The position numbers and the translations under genes were made by a program. A DNA stretch of 6,076 nucleotides from Gemmatimonadota bacterium (GTDB lineage: Bacteria; Gemmatimonadota; Gemmatimonadetes; Gemmatimonadales; Gemmatimonadaceae): assembly GCA_028287205.1 (NCBI GenBank), contig JAQBQC010000120.1, positions 1 through 6,076 on the forward strand, given 5' to 3'. The notes under the pieces are model-generated. The model had not been told where the DNA came from. It worked only from the letters and a program-made list of their open reading frames with translations, and made no database searches. Shown in pieces: positions 1-6,076 of this stretch (position 1 is its first letter; the number at the start of each line of letters is the position of its first letter).

Positions 1-1313
1 TAGCCGCGCACACCACCGTCGAACTGACCAAGCGTGAGCTGCACCGGCACGCGCTGGTGCCAAATCCCCGCCCAGTCGACAGAGCCCACCAGCGTGTGCG
101 ACCCCATCAATCGCTGATACATCGTGATGCGCGCGCTGGCCACGATCCCATCCCATTGCTGGTTCGTGTAGCTGTTGCGCCCTTCCACCGCCGATTGCAG
201 ATAGGCGAACGTGCGCTTGTTGCCGGCCCCTGCGTACAGATTCGAGGCGAGGAAGATGTCGTCGTCCGTCGAGTTGAGCACCTGCAGGCTCCGTCCCAGG
301 AGCGTGCCGAGCTGGAACCCGGCCTGCATGTCCTGCGCTGCGGTGAGCGCGTCAAAACGTTCGACGCGTATGAAGTCGATGCTGCGGATACCCCACAGCA
401 GGTTGAGTCGCGCGTTCTTGTGGCGACCGAGAATCTGCATCAGCGTGTCGTATGGTACGCCGGGTGTCGGCTCCGGCGGCAGCGACGGGCTATCGTCTTC
501 GCTCGAGATGCTCATGCCGAACAAGCTCAATCGCCCCGGCTGTCCGAGGCGGACGACCCCTCCCACGTCCACGAACTTGCGCGCGAAGTCGATGATCGCC
601 GACGTGTCGTTGGAGCGTCGGAAGGAATAGAGATCCTGATGGTCGAGCGCGACGACGCGCCATGCGAAGCGCTGCTCATCCGTCAGAAAGGGATGCGCGG
701 CGCCAACGAGCCAGTTGCTGATCCCGGCGTCGCCGCGCAGCCCCTGCAGATCGAGACGCCACGGGCGTCCCAGAAACTGATAGTCGGTGTAGTTGGCGCC
801 GAAGTAGTCGCGATATTTACCGTGCGCCCAGTGCGCCGACACGTACTTCGCGTCACCCATGAGGTTCGCGTCGCCCAAGGTCAGCGACGCGAGATACGGC
901 CGGGTCGCAGACGTGCCACCGTCGACGATGGTCGTGAGCTCGTCCGTGGTCTGCGCGACGATGATGACGCCGCCGTTACCGTCGTCGTAGGCCCTCACCG
1001 ATGCGCTCGCGATGAACGGCTGTGCGCGCAGCAGGCGCTCGGACTCGCTGCGCCGGTGGTCGTCGCAGGGTTCCCCCGGCGCGACGATCAGGAAGCGGCG
1101 CACGATTTCCGGCTTCGTGTTCGTGTGGATCGAGCTCAGAATCGCCACCGGCGACTCCCACCACTTTCCGTGTCGCGGATAGTACGGCGGCCGCGTCTGC
1201 ACCTGGACGTCGCTGATGATCTGCCCTTCGCACGGCACCGCATTCCCCGCCTGCGCGCGGGCGCGCGGCGCGAGGCAAAGCGCGAGCGCCGCCATCGCAC
1301 ATGCGAAGCGCAT
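1..1313 (-). CDS. Omp85/BamA-like outer-membrane protein with one POTRA-like domain, 3' end outside window
   Basis: Partial gene: the start is in the window and the 3' end lies beyond base 1. Hand translation from ATG at 1313 gives 437 residues without a stop. Residues 1-20 form a signal peptide (hydrophobic AMAALALCLA, then ARA before Q21), so the product is exported. Residues about 28-125 look like one POTRA domain: a KPEIVRRFLIVAPGE strand-helix start, a helix SESERLLRAQPFIASASV, then a strand with GNGGVIIVAQTTDE. From about residue 140 come aromatic-rich alternating strands typical of a beta-barrel (LTLGDANLMGDAKYVSAHW). The visible end, QFDGGVRG plus two bases TA that allow Tyr, matches the conserved L6-loop (V/I)RGY/F motif of Omp85 proteins. 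In that family the barrel would continue roughly a hundred residues or more. Role: outer-membrane insertion or secretion channel; which one is unknown. Cys28 and Cys83 could form a periplasmic disulfide. It follows the coiled-coil gene by 44 bases. RBS weak (AGAGAG, 13 bases upstream). Confidence 0.82.
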   Translation of the reverse strand, partial: MRFACAMAALALCLAPRARAQAGNAVPCEGQIISDVQVQTRPPYYPRHGKWWESPVAILSSIHTNTKPEIVRRFLIVAPGEPCDDHRRSESERLLRAQPFIASASVRAYDDGNGGVIIVAQTTDELTTIVDGGTSATRPYLASLTLGDANLMGDAKYVSAHWAHGKYRDYFGANYTDYQFLGRPWRLDLQGLRGDAGISNWLVGAAHPFLTDEQRFAWRVVALDHQDLYSFRRSNDTSAIIDFARKFVDVGGVVRLGQPGRLSLFGMSISSEDDSPSLPPEPTPGVPYDTLMQILGRHKNARLNLLWGIRSIDFIRVERFDALTAAQDMQAGFQLGTLLGRSLQVLNSTDDDIFLASNLYAGAGNKRTFAYLQSAVEGRNSYTNQQWDGIVASARITMYQRLMGSHTLVGSVDWAGIWHQRVPVQLTLGQFDGGVRG

Positions 1314-1357
1314 CGCGCGATGGAAGCTCTCTGCTGCCGGTTGCACCGTGGGAGAGG

Positions 1358-1870
1358 CTACTTGCCCATCCGGCGCTTCAAATCCGCCAGACGACGTTCT
1401 GCGTCGGCATCGCGTGCCGAACGATCCGAGGAGCGACGAAGCGCGTCGAGCTCGGAGAGATCGGCGGCTTCCGGATTTTCTTCCGCGGTATCTGCCGAGG
1501 CGTCGGGAGCCGCGCGCGCGCCCGCATCGCCGGCCCCCGTGAGGCGCTTGAGCTGCGCCGTCATCTCTGCCGTTTCCCGCTCGACGAGCGCGACTTCCTG
1601 TTCGAGCGCCGCCAGCTTCTTCTCGAGCACCACAATGCGCTCCGTGTGCCTGCGCTCATATTCCGTGGCGAGCCGCACTGTCTCCGCGTCGTTGATCCCT
1701 GCGGCCAGCTGACCGCGTCTGCGCACCGTAGCAAGCTCCGTGCGCTCACGCTCCAGCTGCGCGCTCACACCGTCGCGCGCCGCGCGACTCTGCGACAGTC
1801 CGACCTTCGCGTCCACGAGCGCTTCGCGCATCATGCGCGCGCGTGCACGCGATGCCTGATCGTTCAGCAT
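1358..1870 (-). CDS. Cytoplasmic coiled-coil protein, faintly PspA/IM30-like
   Basis: A 170-residue protein, highly charged, with no signal peptide or membrane segment, so probably cytoplasmic. Residues about 5-110 are almost continuous helix with heptad character (for example VVLEKKLAALEQEVALVERE). Residues about 111-137 are an Ala/acid-rich linker, and 138-170 form a last charged helix ending LADLKRRMGK. The order 'RRRGQLAAGINDAETVRLATEYERR' followed by a long second helix, and the LADLK ending, resembles the central hairpin and C-terminus of PspA/IM30 membrane-stress proteins. The amphipathic N-terminal helix of PspA is missing, so this is only a suggestion. Other possibilities are a scaffold or an unrelated coiled coil. 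Start at ATG 1870 has no clear Shine-Dalgarno; Met13/Met14 are internal alternatives. The Omp85-like gene follows 44 bases downstream and probably shares its transcript. Confidence 0.75.
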   Translation of the reverse strand: MLNDQASRARARMMREALVDAKVGLSQSRAARDGVSAQLERERTELATVRRRGQLAAGINDAETVRLATEYERRHTERIVVLEKKLAALEQEVALVERETAEMTAQLKRLTGAGDAGARAAPDASADTAEENPEAADLSELDALRRSSDRSARDADAERRLADLKRRMGK

Positions 1871-1929
1871 CGTGTAATCCGGCCGACAGCTAGGGAGTCT
1901 TCGTCTCGCACGCTCAGTTCGATGCGCCG

Positions 1930-1946
1930 TATCATCGCGTACGATA
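1930..1946. repeat. Imperfect 17-base palindrome over a candidate -10 box
   Basis: TATCATCGCGTACGATA has arms TATCAT and ACGATA-type (four outer pairs, one G-T in RNA, one more pair) around a five-base centre. It overlaps the candidate -10 box of the coiled-coil gene and could be an operator, but such short palindromes also occur by chance. Confidence 0.3.
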
Positions 1947-1970
1947 GGGAGCCGCTACATGGGTTCGCAA
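1941..1970 (-). promoter_or_regulatory. Candidate promoter of the coiled-coil/Omp85 genes
   Basis: On the minus strand TTGCGA (1970-1965) is followed after 18 bases by TATCGT (1946-1941). This lies in the 123-base gap after the unknown gene and would give a leader of about 64 bases to the coiled-coil gene, with the Omp85-like gene downstream on the same transcript. An imperfect palindrome overlaps the -10 box. Confidence 0.35.
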
Positions 1971-1993
1971 GCGCGGCGCGCGCGTGTCGCGCG

Positions 1994-2725
1994 CTACGAA
2001 ACCCAGCGCCAGGCCGCCTCTGCGCGCACCTGGCGCATCAGCCGCTCGGGAGAGTTGATATGCGGGAACATGAGCGTGTCGCTCACCTCGTTCAGCGCAC
2101 AGCGGAGCGCGGCGAAGCGGCTCGCGGCAACGCGCAGCAGCGCGTCGAGCCCATGCTCCTGCGCGAGACGATGCTCCGCCGCGAGCGTGAAGCCGCGCCT
2201 CCCCATTTCCTCGAAGTAGTCGAGATCCGGACCGCCGCGCCGCCAGCGCTTGTGCTCGATGCGGTCCGGAAACATCCCGCTCGACCACAGCGCGAAGTTG
2301 CCCAGCTGCTGTCGCACGAGAAAGCTGCGCCGCGCATCCGGCGTGTCGACCTCGCCCATCAGCTCCGCGAGCGTGTTGAACAGCTGGTCGTCCGTTTCCG
2401 AAATGCGCTCGGCCCTTCCACGCGCGCCGAAGTGCAGCAGGATCGCGGCGACGTAATCCGCCAGCGCGCGATCTTCCTCGCCAACGCGGCACAGCGCTCG
2501 ACGCACGGCGACGTACCAGAACAGACGCACGGACACCTGCATGCCGGCGCGCGACTCGATGATGGCCGGAAGCAGACGCGGATCGTCCAGAATCGCGTCG
2601 ATCCCTTCTTCCCGCAAACGCATCTCGGCCGCATCGAGCTCGCGCGATTCACCATGCGCGAGCAGGCGAAGCGCCAACTGGGCGTCGTCTCTGGTGAGCG
2701 ATGAGCGTACGTTACCGAGCAGCAT
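1994..2725 (-). CDS. Conserved-looking protein of unknown function, 243 aa
   Basis: I do not recognise this protein. It is 243 residues, mostly predicted helix, with no signal peptide, no clear transmembrane segment and no obvious catalytic motif, so it is likely cytoplasmic. Residues 66-97 (VRLFWYVAVRRALCR then ADYVAAILLHFGARGR) look like two amphipathic helices. The most distinctive stretch is residues 131-170, rich in aromatic, Gly and charged residues: LGNFALWSSGMFPDRIEHKR then WRRGGPDLDYFEEMGRRGFT. This looks like a conserved core. The C-terminus has FPHINSPERLMRQVRAEAAW. The ATG at 2725 is supported by AGGGGGA (2729-2735) three bases upstream. Coding is supported by regular high-GC third positions and by the RBS. 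It lies 102 bases downstream of the peptidase gene and 123 bases upstream of the coiled-coil gene; all run the same way, but the gaps allow separate promoters. Confidence 0.75.
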   Translation of the reverse strand: MLLGNVRSSLTRDDAQLALRLLAHGESRELDAAEMRLREEGIDAILDDPRLLPAIIESRAGMQVSVRLFWYVAVRRALCRVGEEDRALADYVAAILLHFGARGRAERISETDDQLFNTLAELMGEVDTPDARRSFLVRQQLGNFALWSSGMFPDRIEHKRWRRGGPDLDYFEEMGRRGFTLAAEHRLAQEHGLDALLRVAASRFAALRCALNEVSDTLMFPHINSPERLMRQVRAEAAWRWVS

Positions 2726-2827
2726 GCGTCCCCCTGAGTATCCGAGTTCAATACACCGCGGTGGCGCCTCTGATTCGCCCCTTCTGTGGGTGACGACTAC
2801 ACGAGGCGCGCGTTACTCGGGTAGACT
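2726..2827. other. Intergenic gap between peptidase and unknown gene
   Basis: A 102-base gap with the ribosome site of the downstream gene and a perfect 10-base palindrome CACCGCGGTG at 2754-2763 directly followed by GGCGCC. I see no hairpin with a T-run that would act as an intrinsic terminator for the peptidase gene, and no convincing promoter. Confidence 0.5.
2729..2735 (-). promoter_or_regulatory. Ribosome binding site of the 243-aa unknown gene
   Basis: AGGGGGA on the minus strand, three bases before ATG 2725. The spacing is a little short, but the run of purines is the best in the window and supports this start. Confidence 0.55.
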
Positions 2828-4390
2828 CTATCGCAAGAGCGCTGCCGGAAGGGGGCGGGTTGGAGAGTTTGCGACCGCCGTTCCGATTTGCAGGATCAGC
2901 GTCGCGACGCGCGAGAGCTTGTCGTAGTCAATTTTGTCCGGTGAATCGGTCACCTTGTGATAATCGGGATGTAACCCGGTGGTGAAAAACACAATCGGAA
3001 TGCCGTGCTTCGCGTAGTTGTAATGATCGCTCCGGTAGTACAGCTGCTCCGGATGCGAGGGCGCATCCCAATCGCGATTGATCAGAAAGGGCCGGCTCGA
3101 CGCCTGGTTGACGGAATCGACGACCGCACCGAGGACACTGCTCTGCCCATTCGGCGCGGAGCGAGGCCCGATGAGATAGAGGGAGTCGGGATCGTTGCGC
3201 CCGATCATGTCGGCATTGAGCTGCGCAACGATGGAGTCGAGCGGCACCGTCGGGTGCGATGTGAACCACTCGGAGCCGAACAGTCCGAGCTCCTCACCGG
3301 TGTGCCACACGAAAAGCAGCGAACGCCTTGGATGCGGCTCGCGTTGCGCGCGCTTCGCCATCTCGATGAGCGCCATGCTCCCCGATCCGTCGTCGTCCGC
3401 GCCATTCGCGATCGAGTCCCCATGCTCCGCCGGCTGAATGCCGATATGATCGAGGTGCGCGCCGAACGCGACGTACGAGTGCGCGAGCGCCGAGTCGGAG
3501 CCCGGAATCACCGCGACCACGTTGTACGTCGACACACCGTCCTGCACGAGATCCACCTTCCCCGCGAACGAGCGGCCATCGAGTGGCCGCGAGCGATCGT
3601 TGCGCGGCCATCCAGCCGGGAGCAGCGCCGCGGCGTCTTTCGTGCTTCCGAAGAGCACCATCGGCAACACGCGCGGGCCTTCCAGCGACGGCTGCAGGCG
3701 CAGCGACGAATCCGTGAGCCCTGCTGCAAGTGCCGGAAGCTCATTCGCCTGCCGGCCGGTGAAAAGCACGATGATCGCGGCTGGGTGTCGCTCCATGATG
3801 GCGCCGAGTCGATCGCCCAGCGCTCGTGGATCGCGCAACGCGGCCTTGCGTGCGGAGTCGAGGCCGGGTGGGGCATCGTTGACGAACACCACGATCTTGT
3901 CCACGAGCGAGAGCCCGGCCAGATCGTTCCGGCCGAATCCCGGAGCCGAAAGTCCATATCCAGCGAACACGAGGTCGCCCCTCGCCTCGAGCACCGGCAG
4001 CGGCAGCCCCTCACCGAGCGATGGCACGGGCAGGAGATGCGAGCCGAACGGAAGTGATGTGCGACCCGTTGGCGATGTGACGGTGAAGGAGGCCGATCGC
4101 ACGAAGGTGCGCGAGAGCGGCACGCGCTGGAGGTAGCCGCCGCTGTCGCCTGCGGGAGCGATGCCCGCGGCCTGCAGCTGCGCCGCGATGAAGCGTGCAG
4201 CACGCGCGGCATTCGGAGTCTCCGCGCTGCGGCCAAGCATGGAATCGTCGGCGAACGCGAACAGGTCGCGATGCAGATCCTCCGCCATCGTGGCAGTGGC
4301 CGTGCGCGCTGGCGCGGGAGGAACCTCGGATCGTGGCGGCGATGCACAACCGGCAGCCACGATGAGCAGCAGCACCGCGCTGCGACCCAT
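2828..4390 (-). CDS. M28-family zinc metallopeptidase lipoprotein with PA-like insert
   Basis: A 520-residue exported aminopeptidase-type enzyme that would remove N-terminal residues from peptides in the periplasm or at the outer membrane. The N-terminus (MGRSAVLLLIVAAGC) is a lipoprotein signal with Cys15 as the lipidated residue, followed by a Pro/Ala-rich tether. Residues about 120-285 include a PA-like region (DLVFAGYGLSAPGFGRNDLAGL, then DKIVVFVND). The catalytic M28 domain follows and its di-zinc set looks complete: His312 and Asp314 in GAHLDH, bridging Asp332 in NGADDDGSGS, catalytic Glu366 and ligand Glu367 in HTGEELGLFGS, Asp394 in NADMIG, and His478 in DYHKVTDSPDK. Start choice: ATG at 4390 has GGAG six bases upstream; an in-frame TTG at 4402 would add four residues but would bury that RBS. 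Substrate is not predictable. It diverges from the GT2 gene. Confidence 0.93.
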   Translation of the reverse strand: MGRSAVLLLIVAAGCASPPRSEVPPAPARTATATMAEDLHRDLFAFADDSMLGRSAETPNAARAARFIAAQLQAAGIAPAGDSGGYLQRVPLSRTFVRSASFTVTSPTGRTSLPFGSHLLPVPSLGEGLPLPVLEARGDLVFAGYGLSAPGFGRNDLAGLSLVDKIVVFVNDAPPGLDSARKAALRDPRALGDRLGAIMERHPAAIIVLFTGRQANELPALAAGLTDSSLRLQPSLEGPRVLPMVLFGSTKDAAALLPAGWPRNDRSRPLDGRSFAGKVDLVQDGVSTYNVVAVIPGSDSALAHSYVAFGAHLDHIGIQPAEHGDSIANGADDDGSGSMALIEMAKRAQREPHPRRSLLFVWHTGEELGLFGSEWFTSHPTVPLDSIVAQLNADMIGRNDPDSLYLIGPRSAPNGQSSVLGAVVDSVNQASSRPFLINRDWDAPSHPEQLYYRSDHYNYAKHGIPIVFFTTGLHPDYHKVTDSPDKIDYDKLSRVATLILQIGTAVANSPTRPLPAALLR

Positions 4391-4396
4391 GAGCAA

Positions 4397-4400
4397 CTCC
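4397..4400 (-). promoter_or_regulatory. Ribosome binding site of M28 peptidase
   Basis: GGAG on the minus strand, six bases before ATG 4390. It decides in favour of this ATG over the upstream in-frame TTG at 4402, whose coding sequence would contain the site. Confidence 0.7.
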
Positions 4401-4441
4401 AATGGTGAGGGAGGGCCGCAGAGAGCGGCTACGTAGCGTAC

Positions 4442-4470
4442 AGGCTAACGCGCCAGAGACGCCGCGGCAA
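4442..4470 (-). promoter_or_regulatory. Candidate promoter of the M28 peptidase gene
   Basis: On the minus strand TTGCCG (4470-4465) is followed after 17 bases by TAGCCT (4447-4442), a loose match to housekeeping -35 and -10 boxes. It would start transcription near 4435, giving a leader of about 45 bases. The -10 match is poor, so this is only a candidate. Confidence 0.25.
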
Positions 4471-4529
4471 CGCCGGGCTTTCCCTTTGCCTCAGTGGTGC
4501 GCCATCTTGCGATTCAGTGGCTTCCACTC

Positions 4530-4557
4530 GGAACCACACCCCCGCCATGTGTATCAT
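4530..4557 (+). promoter_or_regulatory. Candidate promoter of the GT2-DUF3108 pair, leaderless type
   Basis: TATCAT at 4552-4557 is a fair -10 box and lies only eight bases before ATG 4566, so transcription would start at or next to the start codon. There is no Shine-Dalgarno, as expected for a leaderless mRNA. The -35 region is not TTGACA-like; instead GGAACC at 4530-4535 resembles the GGAAC -35 element of ECF sigma factors, 16 bases before TATCAT. The two readings are inference. Confidence 0.35.
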
Positions 4558-4565
4558 TCATCATC

Positions 4566-5315
4566 ATGTTGTACATATGCATTCCTGCTTTCGACGAAGC
4601 GCCCACGGTCGGGCTGCTCCTGTGGCGCATCCGGACAGTGTTCGAGGCGCATCCACGCGAGTACGAGATCATCGCGCTCGATGACGGCAGCACCGATGGC
4701 ACCGAGGAGACGCTGCGCCGGTACGAGAAGGTGCTCCCCCTCACCGTGCTCCGCAACGACACGCGCGCCGGCTACGGCGCCGCCCTCGACACGCTCGCGC
4801 GCGCTGCGGCGAAGGCTACGCGCTATCCTCGCCGCGATGCGATGATCGTCATGCAGGGCGATCTCACCGACCGCCCCGAAGATCTGCCCGAGCTCGCGAA
4901 GCGCTTCGATGGAGGCGTCGATTGCGTCGTCGTCGAGGCTGGCCCAGCCGCACCATCCGCTCCGAAGGAGATTCGCCGCCTTCGCCGCATCGCGCCCTGG
5001 CTCATGCGCCGCTACGTTCGCGTCGACGGCGTTGCCGATCCGCTCGGCACGCTCCGCCTCTATCGCATCGCGGTGATTCGCGACGTGATCAAGCAGTCGG
5101 GTGATGCGCCGATCGTCGAGAGCGCTGGATGGGCCGCGAACGTGGAGCTGCTCGTGAAGGCCGCGAAGTTCTGCCGCCGGCTCGAATCCGTGCCGCTCGA
5201 GCCGCGCTACGATCTTCGTCCGCGCGAGACACGGGTTCGGTGGTTTCCGGACGCCATGGCACTCTACCGCTACGGCGTTGCCCACCGTGCGCGTCGCAGC
5301 CAGGTGCCTACGTGA
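4566..5315 (+). CDS. GT2-family glycosyltransferase (polyprenyl-phosphate mannosyltransferase-like)
   Basis: A 249-residue soluble GT-A enzyme that would transfer a sugar from a nucleotide-sugar donor, by family resemblance possibly to a polyprenyl phosphate or another envelope acceptor at the inner face of the membrane. The start has the GT2 signature: YICIPAFDEAPTVG (residues 3-16), ALDDGSTDGT (37-46) and RAGYGAAL (67-74). The DXD-equivalent site reads MQGDLTDRPEDLP (96-108), so the usual first Asp is Gln97 while Asp99 is kept. The C-terminal part (GWAANVELLVKAAKFCRRLESVPLEPRYDLRPRET, 188-222, with Glu194) matches the helix-strand-Arg end of dolichyl-phosphate-mannose synthase relatives. 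No transmembrane helices follow. An upstream in-frame GTG (4494) would add 24 residues, but ATG 4566 places the conserved strand at the N-terminus as usual. No Shine-Dalgarno precedes it. Its stop overlaps the next gene's start. Confidence 0.87.
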   Translation: MLYICIPAFDEAPTVGLLLWRIRTVFEAHPREYEIIALDDGSTDGTEETLRRYEKVLPLTVLRNDTRAGYGAALDTLARAAAKATRYPRRDAMIVMQGDLTDRPEDLPELAKRFDGGVDCVVVEAGPAAPSAPKEIRRLRRIAPWLMRRYVRVDGVADPLGTLRLYRIAVIRDVIKQSGDAPIVESAGWAANVELLVKAAKFCRRLESVPLEPRYDLRPRETRVRWFPDAMALYRYGVAHRARRSQVPT

Positions 5316-6076
5316 TGGTCCGCGGGCGGATCGCCCGCACCATGGGGGTCATCGCCATACTTTCGCTTGCAGCAACGACCGCGCGCGCGCAGCAGGACAC
5401 GCCCGCATCACCCATGACCGAATCGGCGCAGCCAACTTCCGCTCCGCGTTCGTACGGGCCGGGCGAAAAGCTGGAGTATGATCTCGCGGTCGGTGGCGCG
5501 AAGGTCGGAAGCGGCAGCCTCGTGATCGATGACACCCTGACGATCAACGGCCGCCATACCTACCACTCGGTCTTCAGCATCAAGGGCGGGTTCCTTTTCG
5601 TCAAAGTGAATGACCGCCTCGAAAGCTGGTTCGAGCCGGCCACCGCCACCTCGCACCGGTTCATTCAGAAACTCAACGAGGCGAGCTATCACGCCGAGCG
5701 CTACTTCGATTTCTACCCTGACCGCGCGCGCATGCATCAGCGCGGCGTCGAGGAACGGCAGAGCGTTCCCGAGCCGCTCGACGATGTGTCGTTTTTCTAC
5801 TTCGTGCGAACGGTTCCGCTCGAGGTCGGCCAGACGTACACGTACAGCCGCTACTTCCGACCCGACAACAATCCGGTCATTGTGAAGGTGCTGCGCAAGG
5901 AGCGTGTGAAGTTGGATGCAGGCACCTTCAACACGATCGTCCTGCAGCCGATCATCAAGTCGGGCGGACTGTTCGCCGAAGGCGGCGAGGCGCTCATCTG
6001 GGTGACGGATGACGACCGGCGCATCATGGTTCAGCTCAAAGCGAAAATGCCGGTGCTGCGATCCCTCGACCTGTAT
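5315..6076 (+). CDS. Exported DUF3108-type protein, 3' end outside window
   Basis: Partial gene: 254 codons are open from ATG at 5315 to the window edge, and the stop lies beyond. Residues 1-25 are a signal peptide (RGRIART, then MGVIAILSLAATTARA, cleaved before Gln26), followed by a low-complexity Pro/Ser/Thr linker to about residue 45. The domain then opens with YGPGEKLEYDLAVGGAKVGS (47-66), the hallmark start of DUF3108 proteins, and continues as beta-rich sequence with EAS..AERYFDFYPDRARM, then DDVSFFYFVRTVPLEVGQ (near 150-170), RKERVKLDAGTFNTIVLQP and WVTDDDRRIMVQLKAKMP. DUF3108 has no established activity; it is a periplasmic or surface domain. The start overlaps the GT2 stop by one base (TGATG), which indicates translational coupling and a shared operon. 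The RBS is weak (AGG about 10 bases upstream), consistent with coupling. Confidence 0.85.
   Translation, partial: MVRGRIARTMGVIAILSLAATTARAQQDTPASPMTESAQPTSAPRSYGPGEKLEYDLAVGGAKVGSGSLVIDDTLTINGRHTYHSVFSIKGGFLFVKVNDRLESWFEPATATSHRFIQKLNEASYHAERYFDFYPDRARMHQRGVEERQSVPEPLDDVSFFYFVRTVPLEVGQTYTYSRYFRPDNNPVIVKVLRKERVKLDAGTFNTIVLQPIIKSGGLFAEGGEALIWVTDDDRRIMVQLKAKMPVLRSLDLY

Larger units (their letters stand above)
4391..4565. promoter_or_regulatory. Divergent intergenic region between peptidase and GT2 genes
   Basis: This 175-base gap separates two divergent starts, so it must hold promoters in both directions unless transcription enters from outside. It contains the GGAG ribosome site of the peptidase, a perfect 10-base palindrome GCTACGTAGC at 4428-4437, and candidate promoter boxes listed separately. 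I see no small reading frame with a convincing start. Confidence 0.7.

Noticed and set aside
57..1712. 551-codon open frame on the plus strand
   Set aside because: It spans antisense to two better-supported minus-strand genes, its protein is Arg/Ala-rich low-complexity with no motif, and long antisense frames are common in high-GC DNA.
1301..2704. 467-codon open frame on the plus strand
   Set aside because: Antisense shadow of the coiled-coil and unknown minus-strand genes; it crosses the gap between them and shows no recognisable domain.
2760..2828. Possible intrinsic terminator after the peptidase gene
   Set aside because: Only weak inverted repeats (such as CGAG...CTCG) and no T-run follow the stop codon.
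3005..4057. 350-codon open frame on the plus strand
   Set aside because: Lies fully antisense to the M28 peptidase, whose catalytic motifs are complete on the minus strand.
4494..4565. 24-residue N-terminal extension of the GT2 from an upstream GTG
   Set aside because: No ribosome site precedes the GTG, the extension has no family similarity, and the conserved GT2 strand begins right at ATG 4566.
4554..5285. 243-codon open frame on the minus strand
   Set aside because: Antisense shadow of the GT2 gene; the plus-strand product has clear family signatures.

Overview
The window is GC-rich and gene-dense, with short intergenic gaps and several secreted or envelope proteins. I see no rRNA, tRNA, CRISPR array, insertion sequence or long repeat. 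Composition, weak Shine-Dalgarno use and the gene repertoire (a single-POTRA Omp85-like barrel, an M28 lipoprotein peptidase, a DUF3108-type exported protein) fit a Gram-negative, diderm bacterium. My best guess is Gemmatimonadota or a similar high-GC lineage; this is inference from style, not from a marker gene.

Layout: four genes lie on the minus strand, in transcription order M28 peptidase (4390 to 2828), an unrecognised helical protein (2725 to 1994), a cytoplasmic coiled-coil protein with faint PspA/IM30 resemblance (1870 to 1358), and an Omp85/BamA-like outer-membrane protein (1313 to beyond base 1). Two genes lie on the plus strand: a GT2 glycosyltransferase (4566 to 5315) and an exported DUF3108-type protein (5315 to beyond 6076). 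The two groups diverge from a 175-base intergenic region (4391-4565). The first and last genes are cut by the window edges, so neither appears as a closed reading frame; I translated them by hand.

How they may work together: the GT2 and DUF3108 genes overlap by one base (TGATG) and are almost certainly co-translated. The coiled-coil and Omp85-like genes are 44 bases apart and probably co-transcribed. The peptidase and the unknown gene have gaps of 102 and 123 bases after them and may be separate units. Most products act in or on the cell envelope, but the sequence does not show one shared pathway. I do not see a clearly new multi-gene system; the best leads are the coiled-coil/Omp85 pair, the unrecognised 243-residue protein, the altered DXD motif and probable leaderless start of the GT2, and the GT2-DUF3108 coupling.
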